DNA of 64,000 nucleotides from Chelatococcus albus (GTDB taxonomy: Bacteria > Pseudomonadota > Alphaproteobacteria > Rhizobiales > Beijerinckiaceae). The notes beneath the pieces are model-generated. The model was given only the letters and a program-made list of their open reading frames with translations. It was not told the origin of the DNA and made no database searches. Below, piece after piece: positions 7,687 to 16,355 of the stretch. The translations under genes were made by a program, and so were the position numbers. The stretch covers positions 1-64,000 of the forward strand of contig NZ_JASJEV010000012.1 of the NCBI RefSeq assembly GCF_030067675.1. The letters run 5' to 3'. Every line of letters starts with the position of its first letter. Position 1 is the first letter of the stretch.

Positions 7687-8598
7687 ATGGCGATGGCCTT
7701 CGGACGGCCGGACAACGGCCGTCGGCTGCAGGTTTCTACCGCCGATCGATCCGTGCCGATGCGGCCGCGGGAGCGCGGGCTCGTGACCCGCCTCGCGCGG
7801 CGCATACGCGCCATGTCCGTTCTGCAGCTCATCGGCTGGTGCGTGCTCGTCGCCGCCACCGGCGCCCTCGCGGTCACGCTGGCGCTCGGCGAACGTCCGC
7901 CCCCGCCCGGGCCGGACACCGGGGCGCCCGCAGCGAGGTCCGGACCGGGCCCCGCCGAGGCCTTTGCCGTCAAACCGACACCGGCCATCGAGGCCCTGGC
8001 GGAGGCCCGGCCGATCTGGGTCGAGGTGGCGAGGCCCATTGCCGTCTTCGGCGTGACGGCCCCTGATCTCGGCGCTACCGCCCACCGCTACGAGGCGCGG
8101 CGGCACGGTGCCGGCGGACGCGATGACGTGCTCCTCTTCGGCGACTTTTCGGTCGATGCGCCGCACGTGCGGCTCTCGGCCTATCGCCCCGGCGGCGAGG
8201 CGCCGCCGCCCGGCACATTCTTCGTCGACCTCGTGCGCAACGCGGCGGAAGCCGGCCTTGCCGTCGGGCGGGCGACGGTGCCGGCGGCCGTCGACACCAA
8301 GTTCGGCCCCGTGGAGATGGCGGAGGCCGTCTTCCTTTCGGGCGGCGTGAGCCGCGCCTGCGTCGCCCTCCGCCTCGACCGGTCGGAGGCAGGCCTGCGC
8401 CTGTCGGGCTGGGCCTGCGGTACCGGTGCCCGGCCCATCGACCATCGCCGGCTCGCCTGCATTCTCAACGGGCTCGAACTCCTGGCTCCCGGCGAGGAAC
8501 CCGGCCTGCGCGCCCTCTTCGCCGCGGCGGCTCGGCGCCGCGGACAGGTCTGTGGCGCCGGTTCCGCGGGCGGCACCGAGGGGCGGCGCGCGGGCTGA
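7687..8598 (+). CDS. Unrecognised membrane-anchored protein
   Basis: I do not recognise this 303-residue protein. A basic N-terminal region of about 45 residues is followed by one transmembrane helix (LQLIGWCVLVAATGALAVTLAL, roughly residues 45-66). A proline/alanine linker and a soluble domain of about 190 residues follow, presumably periplasmic. The soluble part has a duplicated-looking beta pattern (VEVARPIAVFGVTAP, DVLLFGDFSVD, HVRLSAYRPGG) and two cysteines near SRACVAL and GWACGTG. ATG at 7687 is chosen; GTG at 7627 and ATG at 7675 are alternatives in the same frame. It sits between the GNAT gene and the convergent sulfite dehydrogenase pair. Confidence 0.6.
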   Translation: MAMAFGRPDNGRRLQVSTADRSVPMRPRERGLVTRLARRIRAMSVLQLIGWCVLVAATGALAVTLALGERPPPPGPDTGAPAARSGPGPAEAFAVKPTPAIEALAEARPIWVEVARPIAVFGVTAPDLGATAHRYEARRHGAGGRDDVLLFGDFSVDAPHVRLSAYRPGGEAPPPGTFFVDLVRNAAEAGLAVGRATVPAAVDTKFGPVEMAEAVFLSGGVSRACVALRLDRSEAGLRLSGWACGTGARPIDHRRLACILNGLELLAPGEEPGLRALFAAAARRRGQVCGAGSAGGTEGRRAG

Positions 8599-8614
8599 GG
8601 CCGCGGCCCCGCCG

Positions 8615-9004
8615 TCATTGCGGAGCGAAGGGGTTCTTCCAGCCACCCGTTCGGCCTGTTGCCCGGGGCGGGAAGGCCGTCTCCAGATAGTCGAGCACGC
8701 GCCGGCGCTCCTCGCCCTCGAGTGCGGGCATGTTGTGCCGCAGCGTCATGACGTTCAGGGTATCCTCCCATTGCTCGCGCGTCTGTCCCTGGGCTGCCAC
8801 GAGCCTGAAATTGTGGCAGGCGGAGCAGAGCCCCACCGTTTCGTCGCGTCCGGCATGGTTTGGGAACATGTCCGGTGTCTCGTCCTTCGGCGTGAAGGAG
8901 GCGGTCTGCGCCGCGACCGGCGCGGCAAGGGGGAAGGGGACGGCCGCGAGCGCAACGAAGGCCGCGCCCGCGAGACGGGGGAGGGTTTTCGCCACGGCGC
9001 CCAT
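8615..9004 (-). CDS. sorB: Mono-haem cytochrome c subunit of sulfite dehydrogenase (SorB-like)
   Basis: The 129-residue protein has an N-terminal signal peptide ending near VAAQT and one covalent haem motif, Cys60-Ser-Ala-Cys63-His64 (CSACH). A methionine within MTLRHNMPALEG is a likely sixth haem ligand. It starts 2 bases after the stop of the adjacent molybdoenzyme gene, which indicates one transcript and a shared complex. In Starkeya novella SorAB the haem subunit accepts electrons from the molybdenum subunit and passes them to soluble cytochrome c. The assignment as SorB follows from size, single haem and position. Confidence 0.8.
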   Translation of the reverse strand: MGAVAKTLPRLAGAAFVALAAVPFPLAAPVAAQTASFTPKDETPDMFPNHAGRDETVGLCSACHNFRLVAAQGQTREQWEDTLNVMTLRHNMPALEGEERRRVLDYLETAFPPRATGRTGGWKNPFAPQ

Positions 9005-9006
9005 TC

Positions 9007-10320
9007 TCAGCCGACGAGGATCGCGACGCGGTGCAGCGGGTTCGCGCCGTAGCCCTGGGGATTCCAGTTGCCGGCGACATGGGGCTGCATCACCCCGCGC
9101 GAATCGGTCGCCCGTACCCAGAGCTCGTAATAGCCGTCCGAGGGCAGGCTGACCTCGCCGGTCCAGCGCACCCAGTCGTAGCGGTTCTTCGGCTTCGCCA
9201 TCTTCACCGGTCGCCAGGTGGCACCGAAATCGGTCGAGACGTCCACGCGCTTGACCGCGAGGTCGCCGGCCCAGGCGGCGCCTCGCAGCTTCACGCTCCG
9301 TGTGCCGGCCGGGAGTTTCGCGCCGTTGGCCGGGCTCGTGATGATCGAGCGTACGGGCATCGACTCGAGCGTGCGGAAGTTCTTCTCGTCCGCCTTGCCG
9401 CCGGGGATCATGGGATTGATGGCGACCGCATAGGAGGTGCCGCCCATGCCCTGTCCGTCGTGGACGCGGTCGCGGATCCAGATGCGGGTCAGCCATTTCT
9501 GCGACACCGAGCCCGGCCAGCCGGGGATGACGAGGCGCACCGGGCCGCCGTGGATGGTGGGCAGCGGCTCGCCGTTCATGGCCCAGGCGATGAGATTGTG
9601 CGGCTCGAGCGCCTTCCTGATGGGCACGCCGCGCGACAGGGCTTGCTTGGTCGGATCGCCCGAGAGATGGGGGTCGGCGCCGAAATTGGCCGTGAACACG
9701 GCGGAGGGTTTGAGGCCGGCCGCCTTCAGCACGTCGGCAAGAGGCACGCCGGTCCACTCGGCGCAGCCCGCTCCGCCATTCGTCCACTGGTTGCCGCGCG
9801 CCTGCGGCTGGAAGAAGGAGCGGCCGTTGCCGCCGCATTCCAGCACCATGCGATAGGTCCTGGCCTTGAAGCGCTGCTTCAGCTCGCCGAGCGTCAGCTC
9901 CAGCTTCTTCTCCACCTCGCCGTCGATGACGATCATCCAGGCGTCCGGGTCTTTTGCGGGTTCGGGTACCTGCCCGTTGTTGCGGATGAAGAACTTGCCG
10001 ATGGGCGTCGTGTCGTCGTCGAGCAGGTGCTCGGGCGTCTCGGCGACGAGGGGACGTTCGCCGAGGACGATGAGACCCTTGTCCTTGCCGGGGTAGTCAA
10101 GGGCCTGCGGACCCTTCGGGGCGGCGGGCGCCGGAGTGGGCGCGGGCGGCGCCGGCGGGGTGCCTTGGGCGAGTGTCGGGCCGCCGGCGACCGCGACGCC
10201 GAGCGCGCCGAGACTGGCGCCCTGCAGGAAACGGCGGCGGGGGATGGGCGTCGCCGGGGCCGGAGCCGCGGGATCGCTGGCCTGCGTCGGTACGGCGGAC
10301 GGTTGGCTGTTGTCGGCCAT
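9007..10320 (-). CDS. sorA: Sulfite dehydrogenase molybdopterin subunit (SorA/SorT-like)
   Basis: This 437-residue enzyme of the sulfite oxidase family oxidises sulfite to sulfate in the periplasm. A Tat signal (PRRRFLQGASLGALG, residues 28-42) and a proline-rich linker precede the molybdopterin domain. The molybdenum-ligating cysteine is Cys162 in VLECGGNGRS. Further landmarks are GCAEWTGVPLADVL, HGGPVRLVIPGWPG and a C-terminal dimerisation-type beta domain ending near LHRVAILVG. The ATG at 10320 has a GGAGGAG site just upstream. The single-haem cytochrome gene follows within 2 bases. Sulfite could derive from taurine or thiosulfate metabolism, but no such genes lie in the window. Confidence 0.88.
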   Translation of the reverse strand: MADNSQPSAVPTQASDPAAPAPATPIPRRRFLQGASLGALGVAVAGGPTLAQGTPPAPPAPTPAPAAPKGPQALDYPGKDKGLIVLGERPLVAETPEHLLDDDTTPIGKFFIRNNGQVPEPAKDPDAWMIVIDGEVEKKLELTLGELKQRFKARTYRMVLECGGNGRSFFQPQARGNQWTNGGAGCAEWTGVPLADVLKAAGLKPSAVFTANFGADPHLSGDPTKQALSRGVPIRKALEPHNLIAWAMNGEPLPTIHGGPVRLVIPGWPGSVSQKWLTRIWIRDRVHDGQGMGGTSYAVAINPMIPGGKADEKNFRTLESMPVRSIITSPANGAKLPAGTRSVKLRGAAWAGDLAVKRVDVSTDFGATWRPVKMAKPKNRYDWVRWTGEVSLPSDGYYELWVRATDSRGVMQPHVAGNWNPQGYGANPLHRVAILVG

Positions 10321-10663
10321 GGAACTCCTCCCAAGCTCGTGTCGCGGCGTCCCACCGGTTGCCGCGCCCTGCTTGCCGGTTTGCATCGGCAAGGGTCAAA
10401 CGGTCCGCGAGGCGTGTTTATTCCGTCGGCCCGACCCGCCCCCGGCACCTGTCGGGCGGCCGAGGCGCACGCAAGTCTCCCGAGGGAAGGCATCGCGCCC
10501 TGCATTTGCCTGCCGTTGGGGAAGGTACGCCGATCGGGCGGGGGACGGCAATCGACGGCTGGCGCCGCTCACGATCTCGGCACCGGCCCTTGGCACATGG
10601 CGGTGCGGCAATACGTTAACCGGACGTGGCTAACGTGCCGGTCTCCAATGCGAGGATATTGCC
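10321..10663. other. 343-base divergent intergenic region
   Basis: The region lies between the sorA-type gene (minus) and a small secreted-protein gene (plus). The only structure I see is a short inverted repeat CGTTA (10614-10618) / TAACG (10631-10635), 28 bases upstream of the small gene. No coding frame with a ribosome-binding site or family resemblance is visible, and no clear sigma-70 or EcfG promoter could be fixed. Confidence 0.4.
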
Positions 10664-10972
10664 ATGCGCCGCGCCGCTGCCCTCATTGCCTCCGCCCTCG
10701 TCGTCACCGGTCTCGCTGCCTCCGAGGCGGCGGCACAGCCGCGCCAGCCGCGCCAGATCACGGTGACGCCGCGCAGCTACCTCGATCCCGGCAAGGTGGT
10801 GCCGGCGGGATCGCTCTCGAATTACGTGCATATGGGCCAGACCTTCGCCTCGCCGGTCTATTCCAACGTGGCCGAGCGTTTCGGCGAGGCGTCGCTGCCG
10901 CCGCGCATCGGCGGCGGCCGCAATCCCTTCGGGCCGGTCGACTACCGCGCGCCTGACTTCCTCATGCGCTGA
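10664..10972 (+). CDS. Small secreted protein of unknown function
   Basis: The 102-residue product begins with a clear signal peptide (MRRAAALIASALVVTG followed by a cleavage region ASEAAAQP). The mature part of about 77 residues is rich in Pro, Arg and Gly and contains TVTPRSYLDPGKVVPAGSLS and RNPFGPVDYRAPDFL. It has no cysteine and no transmembrane segment. An AGGA-type site lies about 7 bases before the ATG. A terminator-like hairpin follows 25 bases after its stop. I do not recognise the family; export and a compact, proline-rich mature region are the only supported statements. Confidence 0.65.
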   Translation: MRRAAALIASALVVTGLAASEAAAQPRQPRQITVTPRSYLDPGKVVPAGSLSNYVHMGQTFASPVYSNVAERFGEASLPPRIGGGRNPFGPVDYRAPDFLMR

Positions 10973-10999
10973 ACGGCGGCGTCGGGGCCGTGAAGAGCA

Positions 11000-11034
11000 A
11001 AACCCGGCCGGTGCTCAGGGCGCCGGCCGGGTTT
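11000..11034. terminator. Strong hairpin between convergent genes (leuB side has T-run)
   Basis: A perfect 12-bp stem AAACCCGGCCGG / CCGGCCGGGTTT with an 11-nt loop lies between the small secreted protein gene and leuB. On the minus strand the stem runs into TTTTG, giving leuB a plausible rho-independent terminator; on the plus strand it ends GGGTTTG. A bidirectional terminator is the natural reading. Confidence 0.7.
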
Positions 11035-11070
11035 GCCCGTGAATCTCCGCCGTCGGGCGGGCCCTGCGGG

Positions 11071-12183
11071 TCAGGCGGCGAGCCGGTCGAGTTCGGCCAC
11101 CACGGCGTCGCCGATCTCGCGCGTACCGACGGCGTTCGTGCCCGCCGCGGCGATATCCTTGGTGCGCAGGCCCGAGGCGAGCACGTTGGCGATGGCCTTC
11201 TCCAGCATGTCGGCTTCCGCAACGAGGCCGAAGGAATAGCGCAGCGCCATGGCGAAGGAGCCGATCATGGCGATGGGGTTGGCGAGGCCCTTGCCCGCGA
11301 TGTCGGGAGCGGAGCCGTGCACGGGTTCGTAGAGCGCCTTGCGCTTGCCCGTCGCCGGATCCTCGGCGCCGAGCGAGGCCGAGGGCAGCATGCCGAGCGA
11401 ACCGGTGAGCATGGCCGCGACGTCTGAGAGAATGTCGCCGAAGAGATTGTCGGTGACGATCACGTCATACTGCTTGGGGTTGCGCACGAGCTGCATGCCG
11501 CAATTGTCGGCGAGCACGTGCTCGAGCTCGACGTCGGCGTATTCGGCCCCGTGCACGCGCGTCACCACCTCGTTCCACAAGACGCCCGTCTTCATGACGT
11601 TGCGCTTCTCCGCCGAGGAGACCTTGTTGCGGCGCTTCCTGGCGAGCTCGAAGGCGACGCGGGCGATGCGCTCGATCTCGTGCGTCGTGTAGAGCTGCGT
11701 GTCGACGGCGCGTTTCTCGCCGTTCTCCAGCGTGACGATCTCCTTCGGCTCGCCGAAATAGACACCGCCGGTGAGCTCGCGCACGATGATGATGTCGAGG
11801 CCCTCGACAAGTTCGCGCTTGAGGGAAGAGGCGTCGGCCAGCGCCGGGTAGCAGATGGCCGGGCGGAGGTTGGCGAAGAGGCCGAGCTCCTTGCGCAGGC
11901 GCAGGAGGCCCGCCTCGGGGCGGTGCTCGTAGGGCACCTTGTCCCATTTCGGCCCGCCGACGGCGCCGAAGAGCACGGCGTCCGCGGCCTGGGCGCGGGC
12001 CATGGCGGCGTCCGAGATCGCCTTGCCGTGGGCGTCGTAGGCCGAGCCGCCCACGAGGTCCTTCTCCGTCTCGAAGCGGGCGATGCCGCGCCTGCCGTAC
12101 CAGCCGACGAGCTTCTCGACTTCGGCCATCACTTCGGGGCCGATGCCGTCGCCCGGAAGGAGAAGGAGATTGTAGGACGCCAT
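11071..12183 (-). CDS. leuB: 3-isopropylmalate dehydrogenase
   Basis: This 370-residue enzyme catalyses the NAD-dependent oxidation and decarboxylation of 3-isopropylmalate in leucine synthesis. [13 protein letters not shown] opens the protein. [14 protein letters not shown] carries substrate-binding residues, and [30 protein letters not shown] is the metal- and cofactor-binding region of the family. [20 protein letters not shown] completes the NAD site. Length is normal. leuD and leuC lie upstream on the same strand but are separated by unrelated genes, so leuB probably has its own promoter in the 116 bases before it. Confidence 0.96.
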   Translation of the reverse strand: MASYNLLLLPGDGIGPEVMAEVEKLVGWYGRRGIARFETEKDLVGGSAYDAHGKAISDAAMARAQAADAVLFGAVGGPKWDKVPYEHRPEAGLLRLRKELGLFANLRPAICYPALADASSLKRELVEGLDIIIVRELTGGVYFGEPKEIVTLENGEKRAVDTQLYTTHEIERIARVAFELARKRRNKVSSAEKRNVMKTGVLWNEVVTRVHGAEYADVELEHVLADNCGMQLVRNPKQYDVIVTDNLFGDILSDVAAMLTGSLGMLPSASLGAEDPATGKRKALYEPVHGSAPDIAGKGLANPIAMIGSFAMALRYSFGLVAEADMLEKAIANVLASGLRTKDIAAAGTNAVGTREIGDAVVAELDRLAA

Positions 12184-12299
12184 GAATACCCCCTTTGCGG
12201 GACCGTGGAAGGAGAGCGGGTAAAGCCTTTAAGAAGCGTACCGGGGCCCGGCAAGGGAGCACCGCGCATGGCGGCACTTCCGGACCCGCCGCCCGGCGT

Positions 12300-12695
12300 T
12301 CAGCGATAGCGGCCGTGGCGCTGCAGCATCTCGATGCGGTAGCCGTCCGGGTCGGTGAGGAAGAAGAAGCGCGCCATCAGGGTGCCGTCGCGAAAGAACT
12401 CCTTGATCGGCTCGGGCGCGAGGCCGGCGGCGGCGAGGCGGGCTCGCTCGGCGTCGAGATCGTCGACGGCGAAGGCGAGATGGCCATAGCCCTCGCCGCG
12501 GGCATAGGGCTCGGTGCGGCCGTGGTTGACAGTGAGCTCCACCTCGAAGTCGTTCTCTGCATTGCACAGATAGACGAGGGTGAAGCCATCGAAGACGAAA
12601 CGGTCGGAAACGGCGAGGCCGAAGGCCGTTTCGTAGAAGGCGACGGAGCGTGCCTCGTCGAGCACGCGGATCATTGTGTGGATGGCCTTGGCCAT
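12300..12695 (-). CDS. gloA: Lactoylglutathione lyase (glyoxalase I)
   Basis: The 131-residue protein is a single-domain vicinal-oxygen-chelate enzyme of the glyoxalase I type, which converts the methylglyoxal-glutathione hemithioacetal to lactoylglutathione. IHTMIRVLDEARSVAFY contains the first metal-ligand His, and GYGHLAFAVDDL the second. FFLTDPDGYRIEMLQ includes the final Glu ligand. Length and these motifs match proteobacterial GloA. An AAGGATC-type site precedes the ATG at 12695. It lies between leuB and a LysE exporter on the same strand, an association without obvious metabolic logic. Confidence 0.88.
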   Translation of the reverse strand: MAKAIHTMIRVLDEARSVAFYETAFGLAVSDRFVFDGFTLVYLCNAENDFEVELTVNHGRTEPYARGEGYGHLAFAVDDLDAERARLAAAGLAPEPIKEFFRDGTLMARFFFLTDPDGYRIEMLQRHGRYR

Positions 12696-12777
12696 GAAGG
12701 GATCCTTGCGGGAGGGGGGCGGCCGGGCGCCGGCGCGCCCCGCGCGCAGGCAGCGTCCGCTCGATGGGGCGGGCGGA

Positions 12778-13413
12778 TCAGGAGGCCGGCCGTCTCGCCA
12801 AGGCGAGCATGACGCCGAAGCCGATCATGAGGCTGCCCGAGGCGCGGTTGAACCAGGTCAGTGCCTTGCCACCGCGGGCGAGCGAGGCGAGCCGGGCGCC
12901 GAAGAAGGCGTAGATCGCGATGGCGACGACCTCGAGAAGCAGGAAGGTCGTGCCCATGACGAGGAAGCTCGCCGCATAGGCGCTCGGATCGAGGAACTGC
13001 GGGAAGAAGGCAGTGAAGACGAGGATCGCCTTCGGATTGCCGGCCGCGACCCAGAACTCCTGCACCATCAGGCGGGCAACTGGCGCGCGTCCCGCCTCGC
13101 CCCGCGCCTCGCCGAGGGCCGGCGCGCCGGCGCGGAAGAGCCTGACGCCGAGCCAGACGAGATAGGCGGCGCCGACCCACTTCACGGCGATGAAGACCGT
13201 CTCGGAGGTGGCGAGCAGCGCGCCAAGGCCGAGCGCGGTGATCACGATCATGCCGGCGAAGGCGAGAAGGCGGCCGAGGGCGGCGACCGTCGCCCAGCCG
13301 ACGCCGACGCGCGCGCCGTTGGTGAGCGAGAGCAGGTTGTTCGGCCCGAAGGCCATGTTGAGGGCGAAGCAGGCCGGCACGAACAGGGCGAAAGTCTCGG
13401 GCGACATGGCCAT
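12778..13413 (-). CDS. LysE/RhtB family amino-acid exporter
   Basis: The 211-residue protein has about six hydrophobic segments and the LysE-family layout. The first helix ends with AFGPNNLLSLTNGARVG, where the usual GP-N/D motif sits at the membrane face, and the loop-helix part AAYLVWLGVRLFRAG is typical. NPKAILVFTAFFPQFLDP is the conserved fourth segment. These proteins export amino acids or derivatives from the cytoplasm. ATG at 13413 (MAMSPE) is used, with MSPE at 13407 an alternative and the 13434 frame start considered less likely. Substrate is unknown. Confidence 0.83.
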   Translation of the reverse strand: MAMSPETFALFVPACFALNMAFGPNNLLSLTNGARVGVGWATVAALGRLLAFAGMIVITALGLGALLATSETVFIAVKWVGAAYLVWLGVRLFRAGAPALGEARGEAGRAPVARLMVQEFWVAAGNPKAILVFTAFFPQFLDPSAYAASFLVMGTTFLLLEVVAIAIYAFFGARLASLARGGKALTWFNRASGSLMIGFGVMLALARRPAS

Positions 13414-13453
13414 CTCATGCTCACAGGCGGGCACAACCGGCGGAGACGATGCG

Positions 13454-13480
13454 CCGGGGCTGTCCGACGGCGAGCCCCGG
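13454..13480. terminator. Hairpin downstream of leuD
   Basis: An 8-bp perfect stem CCGGGGCT / AGCCCCGG with an 11-nt loop lies in the 93 bases between the leuD stop and the LysE start on the minus strand. It lacks a T-run, so termination here would be inefficient or rho-dependent. Confidence 0.35.
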
Positions 13481-13506
13481 GGCGGCCGGACGGGCGGCTG
13501 CGGCGC

Positions 13507-14112
13507 TCACAGCCAGGGATGGGCCGCCTTCGCCTTCTCCTCGTAGGCGTCGATGGCCGGGGCCTTCTCCATCGTCAGGCCGATGTCGTCGAGGCCGTTC
13601 AGCAGGCAGTGCTTGCGGAACGGGTCGACGTCGAAGGTGATGCAGCCACCGTCGGGGCCGCGGATCTCCTGGCGCTCGAGGTCGACGGTGAGCGTCGCAT
13701 TGGCACCGCGGCGGGCGTCGTCCATCAGCTTGTCGAGGTCTTCGGGCGAGACCTTGATGGGCAGAATGCCGTTCTTGAAGCAGTTGTTGTAGAAGATGTC
13801 GGCGAAGCTCGTGGAGATCACGCAGCGGATGCCGAAGTCGAGCAAGGCCCAGGGGGCGTGCTCGCGCGAGGAGCCGCAGCCGAAATTGTCGCCCGCGACG
13901 AGAATCTGGGCCTTGCGATAGGCCGGCTTGTTCAGGACGAAGTCGGGGTTCTCCGATCCGTCCTCGCGGTAACGCATCTCGGCAAAGAGGCCCTTGCCGA
14001 GGCCGGTGCGCTTGATCGTCTTCAGATAGTTCTTGGGGATGATCATGTCGGTGTCGACATTGACGATCTCGAGCGGCGCGGCGACGCCGGTGAGCACGGT
14101 GAACTTGTCCAT
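13507..14112 (-). CDS. leuD: 3-isopropylmalate dehydratase small subunit
   Basis: This 201-residue subunit combines with LeuC to isomerise 2-isopropylmalate to 3-isopropylmalate. [14 protein letters not shown] starts the protein; [16 protein letters not shown] and [17 protein letters not shown] are the swivelling-domain signatures that close over the iron-sulfur active site of LeuC. Length is standard. ATG at 14112 is selected over the in-frame codon 9 bases upstream because family members begin MDKF. leuC lies further upstream on the same strand, with two small genes in between. Confidence 0.95.
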   Translation of the reverse strand: MDKFTVLTGVAAPLEIVNVDTDMIIPKNYLKTIKRTGLGKGLFAEMRYREDGSENPDFVLNKPAYRKAQILVAGDNFGCGSSREHAPWALLDFGIRCVISTSFADIFYNNCFKNGILPIKVSPEDLDKLMDDARRGANATLTVDLERQEIRGPDGGCITFDVDPFRKHCLLNGLDDIGLTMEKAPAIDAYEEKAKAAHPWL

Positions 14113-14186
14113 AGGACCCATCCGTCGCAAAGGCCCCGGGAGCGGGCGCATCCCACAGGCACGGTTTCAACCAGGCTGTGGCGGGA

Positions 14187-14594
14187 TCAGCCCGCCGCAG
14201 CTTCGAGAGCTTCCATGTCCTCGTCCGAGAGGCCGAAGTGGTGGCCGATCTCGTGGATGAGCACATGCGTGACGATGGCCCCCAGGGTCTCCTCGTGCTC
14301 GGCCCAGTAGTCGAGGATGGGCCGGCGGTAGAGGAAGACCATGTTGGGCATCTGGCCGGTGAAGAGCGTGGCACCCTGCTGGGCGAGGCCGTGGCCGCGG
14401 AACAGGCCGAGCAGGTCGAAGGGCGTCTCGCAGTCCATCTCGTCGAGGGTCTCCTCGTCGGGAAAGTCCTCGATCCTGATGACGACCCCTGCACACAGCC
14501 GGCGGAAGTCCTCCGGCAGGTTCGCATAGGCTTCTTCCGCGAGCCTCTCGAAATCCTCGATGCTCGGGGCCATCAGGCTGCGCCAGTCGCTCAC
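14187..14594 (-). CDS. Small zincin-like metallopeptidase family protein
   Basis: The 135-residue protein has the zinc motif HEIGHH within HVLIHEIGHHFGLSDEDM near its C-terminus, which marks the minimal zincin-like metallopeptidase family (formerly DUF1025). The N-terminal half contains FERLAEEAYANLPEDF and VVIRIEDFPDEE, also typical. The start is taken as GTG at 14594 because a GGAGA site lies about 7 bases upstream and the extra residues (MSDWRSL) precede the conserved part; ATG at 14573 is the alternative. Members are often adjacent to the leu genes in this order. Proteolytic activity has not been shown for most of them. Confidence 0.8.
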   Translation of the reverse strand: MSDWRSLMAPSIEDFERLAEEAYANLPEDFRRLCAGVVIRIEDFPDEETLDEMDCETPFDLLGLFRGHGLAQQGATLFTGQMPNMVFLYRRPILDYWAEHEETLGAIVTHVLIHEIGHHFGLSDEDMEALEAAAG

Positions 14595-14607
14595 GCCGCA
14601 GTCTCCG

Positions 14608-14862
14608 TCAGTGGCCGAACTGGCCGAAGAGCGAGACGAGAAGGTACAGGACGATGAGCAAGCCGAGCGCGCGGCCGATGCGCCGGCCCCACAGCTCGAT
14701 CCTGTCCGTTCCGCCTCCCTCGGCTGCGCCGACCGCGTCCTCCGCGGCGAAATGGTTGCGGGCCCGTTCGGCCGCCCGGGCGATGGACGACGAAGCCAAG
14801 GTCTCGCTGTCGCGCTCGACACGCTGCAGCGCCTCCTTCGCCCGTTCGTCCTCGCGTGCCAC
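14608..14862 (-). CDS. Small C-terminally membrane-anchored protein
   Basis: This 84-residue gene starts with GTG at 14862, preceded by a strong GGGAGG site 9 bases away. The N-terminal part (AREDERAKEALQRVERDSETL) is charged and probably helical. The C-terminus has one transmembrane segment (ALGLLIVLYLLVSLFGQF, residues 65-82). It would therefore be a tail-anchored inner-membrane protein facing the cytoplasm. It lies 13 bases upstream of the metallopeptidase gene on the same strand, suggesting co-expression. I know of no function. The true frame is buried inside a longer non-conserved open frame and is easily missed. Confidence 0.68.
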   Translation of the reverse strand: MAREDERAKEALQRVERDSETLASSSIARAAERARNHFAAEDAVGAAEGGGTDRIELWGRRIGRALGLLIVLYLLVSLFGQFGH

Positions 14863-14951
14863 GGCCCGCGACCTCCCGCACCATGTCCCGCCGCGCACGG
14901 CAGGCCGGACCCGTTTCACGTGAGTCCGGCCGTTGCCTCGCCGCCTCTGGC

Positions 14952-16355
14952 TCAGCCGAAGCTGCGCACGTCCACGAAGCGGCCGGCGATAGCCGCCGCC
15001 GCCGCCATGGCCGGCGAGACGAGATGCGTGCGCCCCTTGAAACCCTGGCGGCCCTCGAAATTGCGATTCGAGGTCGAGGCGCAGCGCTCGTGGGGGGCGA
15101 GCCTGTCGGCGTTCATGGCGAGGCACATGGAGCAGCCCGGCTCGCGCCAGTCGAAGCCCGCCGCCCTGAAGATCTTGTCGAGCCCCTCGGCCTCCGCCTG
15201 CAGCTTCACCAGGCCGGAGCCCGGCACGATCATGGCGTTCACGTTGGCGTTCACCGACTTGCCGGCGACGATCTTCGCCACCACCCGCAGATCCTCGATG
15301 CGGCCGTTGGTGCAGGAGCCGATGAAGACACGGTCGATCGTGATGTCGGTGATCTTCGTGCCGGGCTTCAGGCCCATGTATTCGAGGGCGCGCCACTTCG
15401 ACTGGCGCTTGACCTCGTCGGCGATGTCGTCCGGGTTCGGCACCGCACCGGTGACGGAGATCACGTCCTCGGGGCTCGTGCCCCAGGTGACGATGGGCGG
15501 CAGGTTGGCGGCGTCGAGCCTGATCTCCGAATCGAAGAAGGCCCCCTCGTCGGTGCGCAGCGTGTCCCAGAAGCGCACCGCCTCGTCCCAGGCGGCACCC
15601 TTCGGCGCCTTCGGCCGGTCCTTGAGATAGGCATAGGTCTTCTCGTCGGGGGCGACCATGCCGGCGCGGGCTCCGCCCTCGATCGACATGTTGCACACCG
15701 TCATGCGGCCTTCCATCGACAGCGCGCGGATCGCCTCGCCCGCATATTCGATGACGTGGCCGGTGCCGCCGGCCGTGCCGATCTCGCCGATGATGGCGAG
15801 CACGATGTCCTTCGCGGTGACCCCCTCCGGCAGCGCGCCGTCAACGGTGACGCGCATGTTCTTCGCCTTCTTCTGGATCAGCGTCTGCGTGGCGAGCACG
15901 TGCTCGACCTCGCTCGTGCCGATGCCGTGGGCGAGCGCCCCGAAGGCGCCGTGGGTGGAGGTGTGGCTGTCGCCGCAGACGATGGTCGTGCCCGGCAGGG
16001 TGAAGCCCTGCTCGGGGCCGACGACGTGGACGATGCCCTGGCGGCTGTCGAGCTCGTTGTAGTATTCGACGCCGAACTCGCGCGCATTCTCGGCGAGGGT
16101 CGCCACCTGCGTCGCGGATTCGGGATCGTCGATGCCCTTGGAGCGGTCGGTGGTGGGCACGTTGTGGTCGACGACGGCGAGCGTCTTCTCGGGCGCGCGC
16201 ACGCGGCGCCCGGCGACGCGCAGGCCCTCGAAGGCCTGCGGACTCGTGACCTCGTGCACGAGGTGGCGGTCGATGTAGAGGAGGCAGGTACCGTCGGGTT
16301 GCGTGTCGACGACGTGGTCGTCCCAGATCTTGTCGTAGAGCGTGCGGGCTTTCAT
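14952..16355 (-). CDS. leuC: 3-isopropylmalate dehydratase large subunit
   Basis: The 467-residue subunit holds the [4Fe-4S] cluster of isopropylmalate isomerase. [12 protein letters not shown] begins the protein and is family-typical. The first cluster cysteine is in [13 protein letters not shown], and the other two are in [27 protein letters not shown] lines the active site. Length is standard. It is the first of the leu genes on the minus strand and is preceded by a long gene-free region that should contain its promoter. I looked for a leucine-rich leader peptide upstream and did not find one. Confidence 0.96.
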   Translation of the reverse strand: MKARTLYDKIWDDHVVDTQPDGTCLLYIDRHLVHEVTSPQAFEGLRVAGRRVRAPEKTLAVVDHNVPTTDRSKGIDDPESATQVATLAENAREFGVEYYNELDSRQGIVHVVGPEQGFTLPGTTIVCGDSHTSTHGAFGALAHGIGTSEVEHVLATQTLIQKKAKNMRVTVDGALPEGVTAKDIVLAIIGEIGTAGGTGHVIEYAGEAIRALSMEGRMTVCNMSIEGGARAGMVAPDEKTYAYLKDRPKAPKGAAWDEAVRFWDTLRTDEGAFFDSEIRLDAANLPPIVTWGTSPEDVISVTGAVPNPDDIADEVKRQSKWRALEYMGLKPGTKITDITIDRVFIGSCTNGRIEDLRVVAKIVAGKSVNANVNAMIVPGSGLVKLQAEAEGLDKIFRAAGFDWREPGCSMCLAMNADRLAPHERCASTSNRNFEGRQGFKGRTHLVSPAMAAAAAIAGRFVDVRSFG

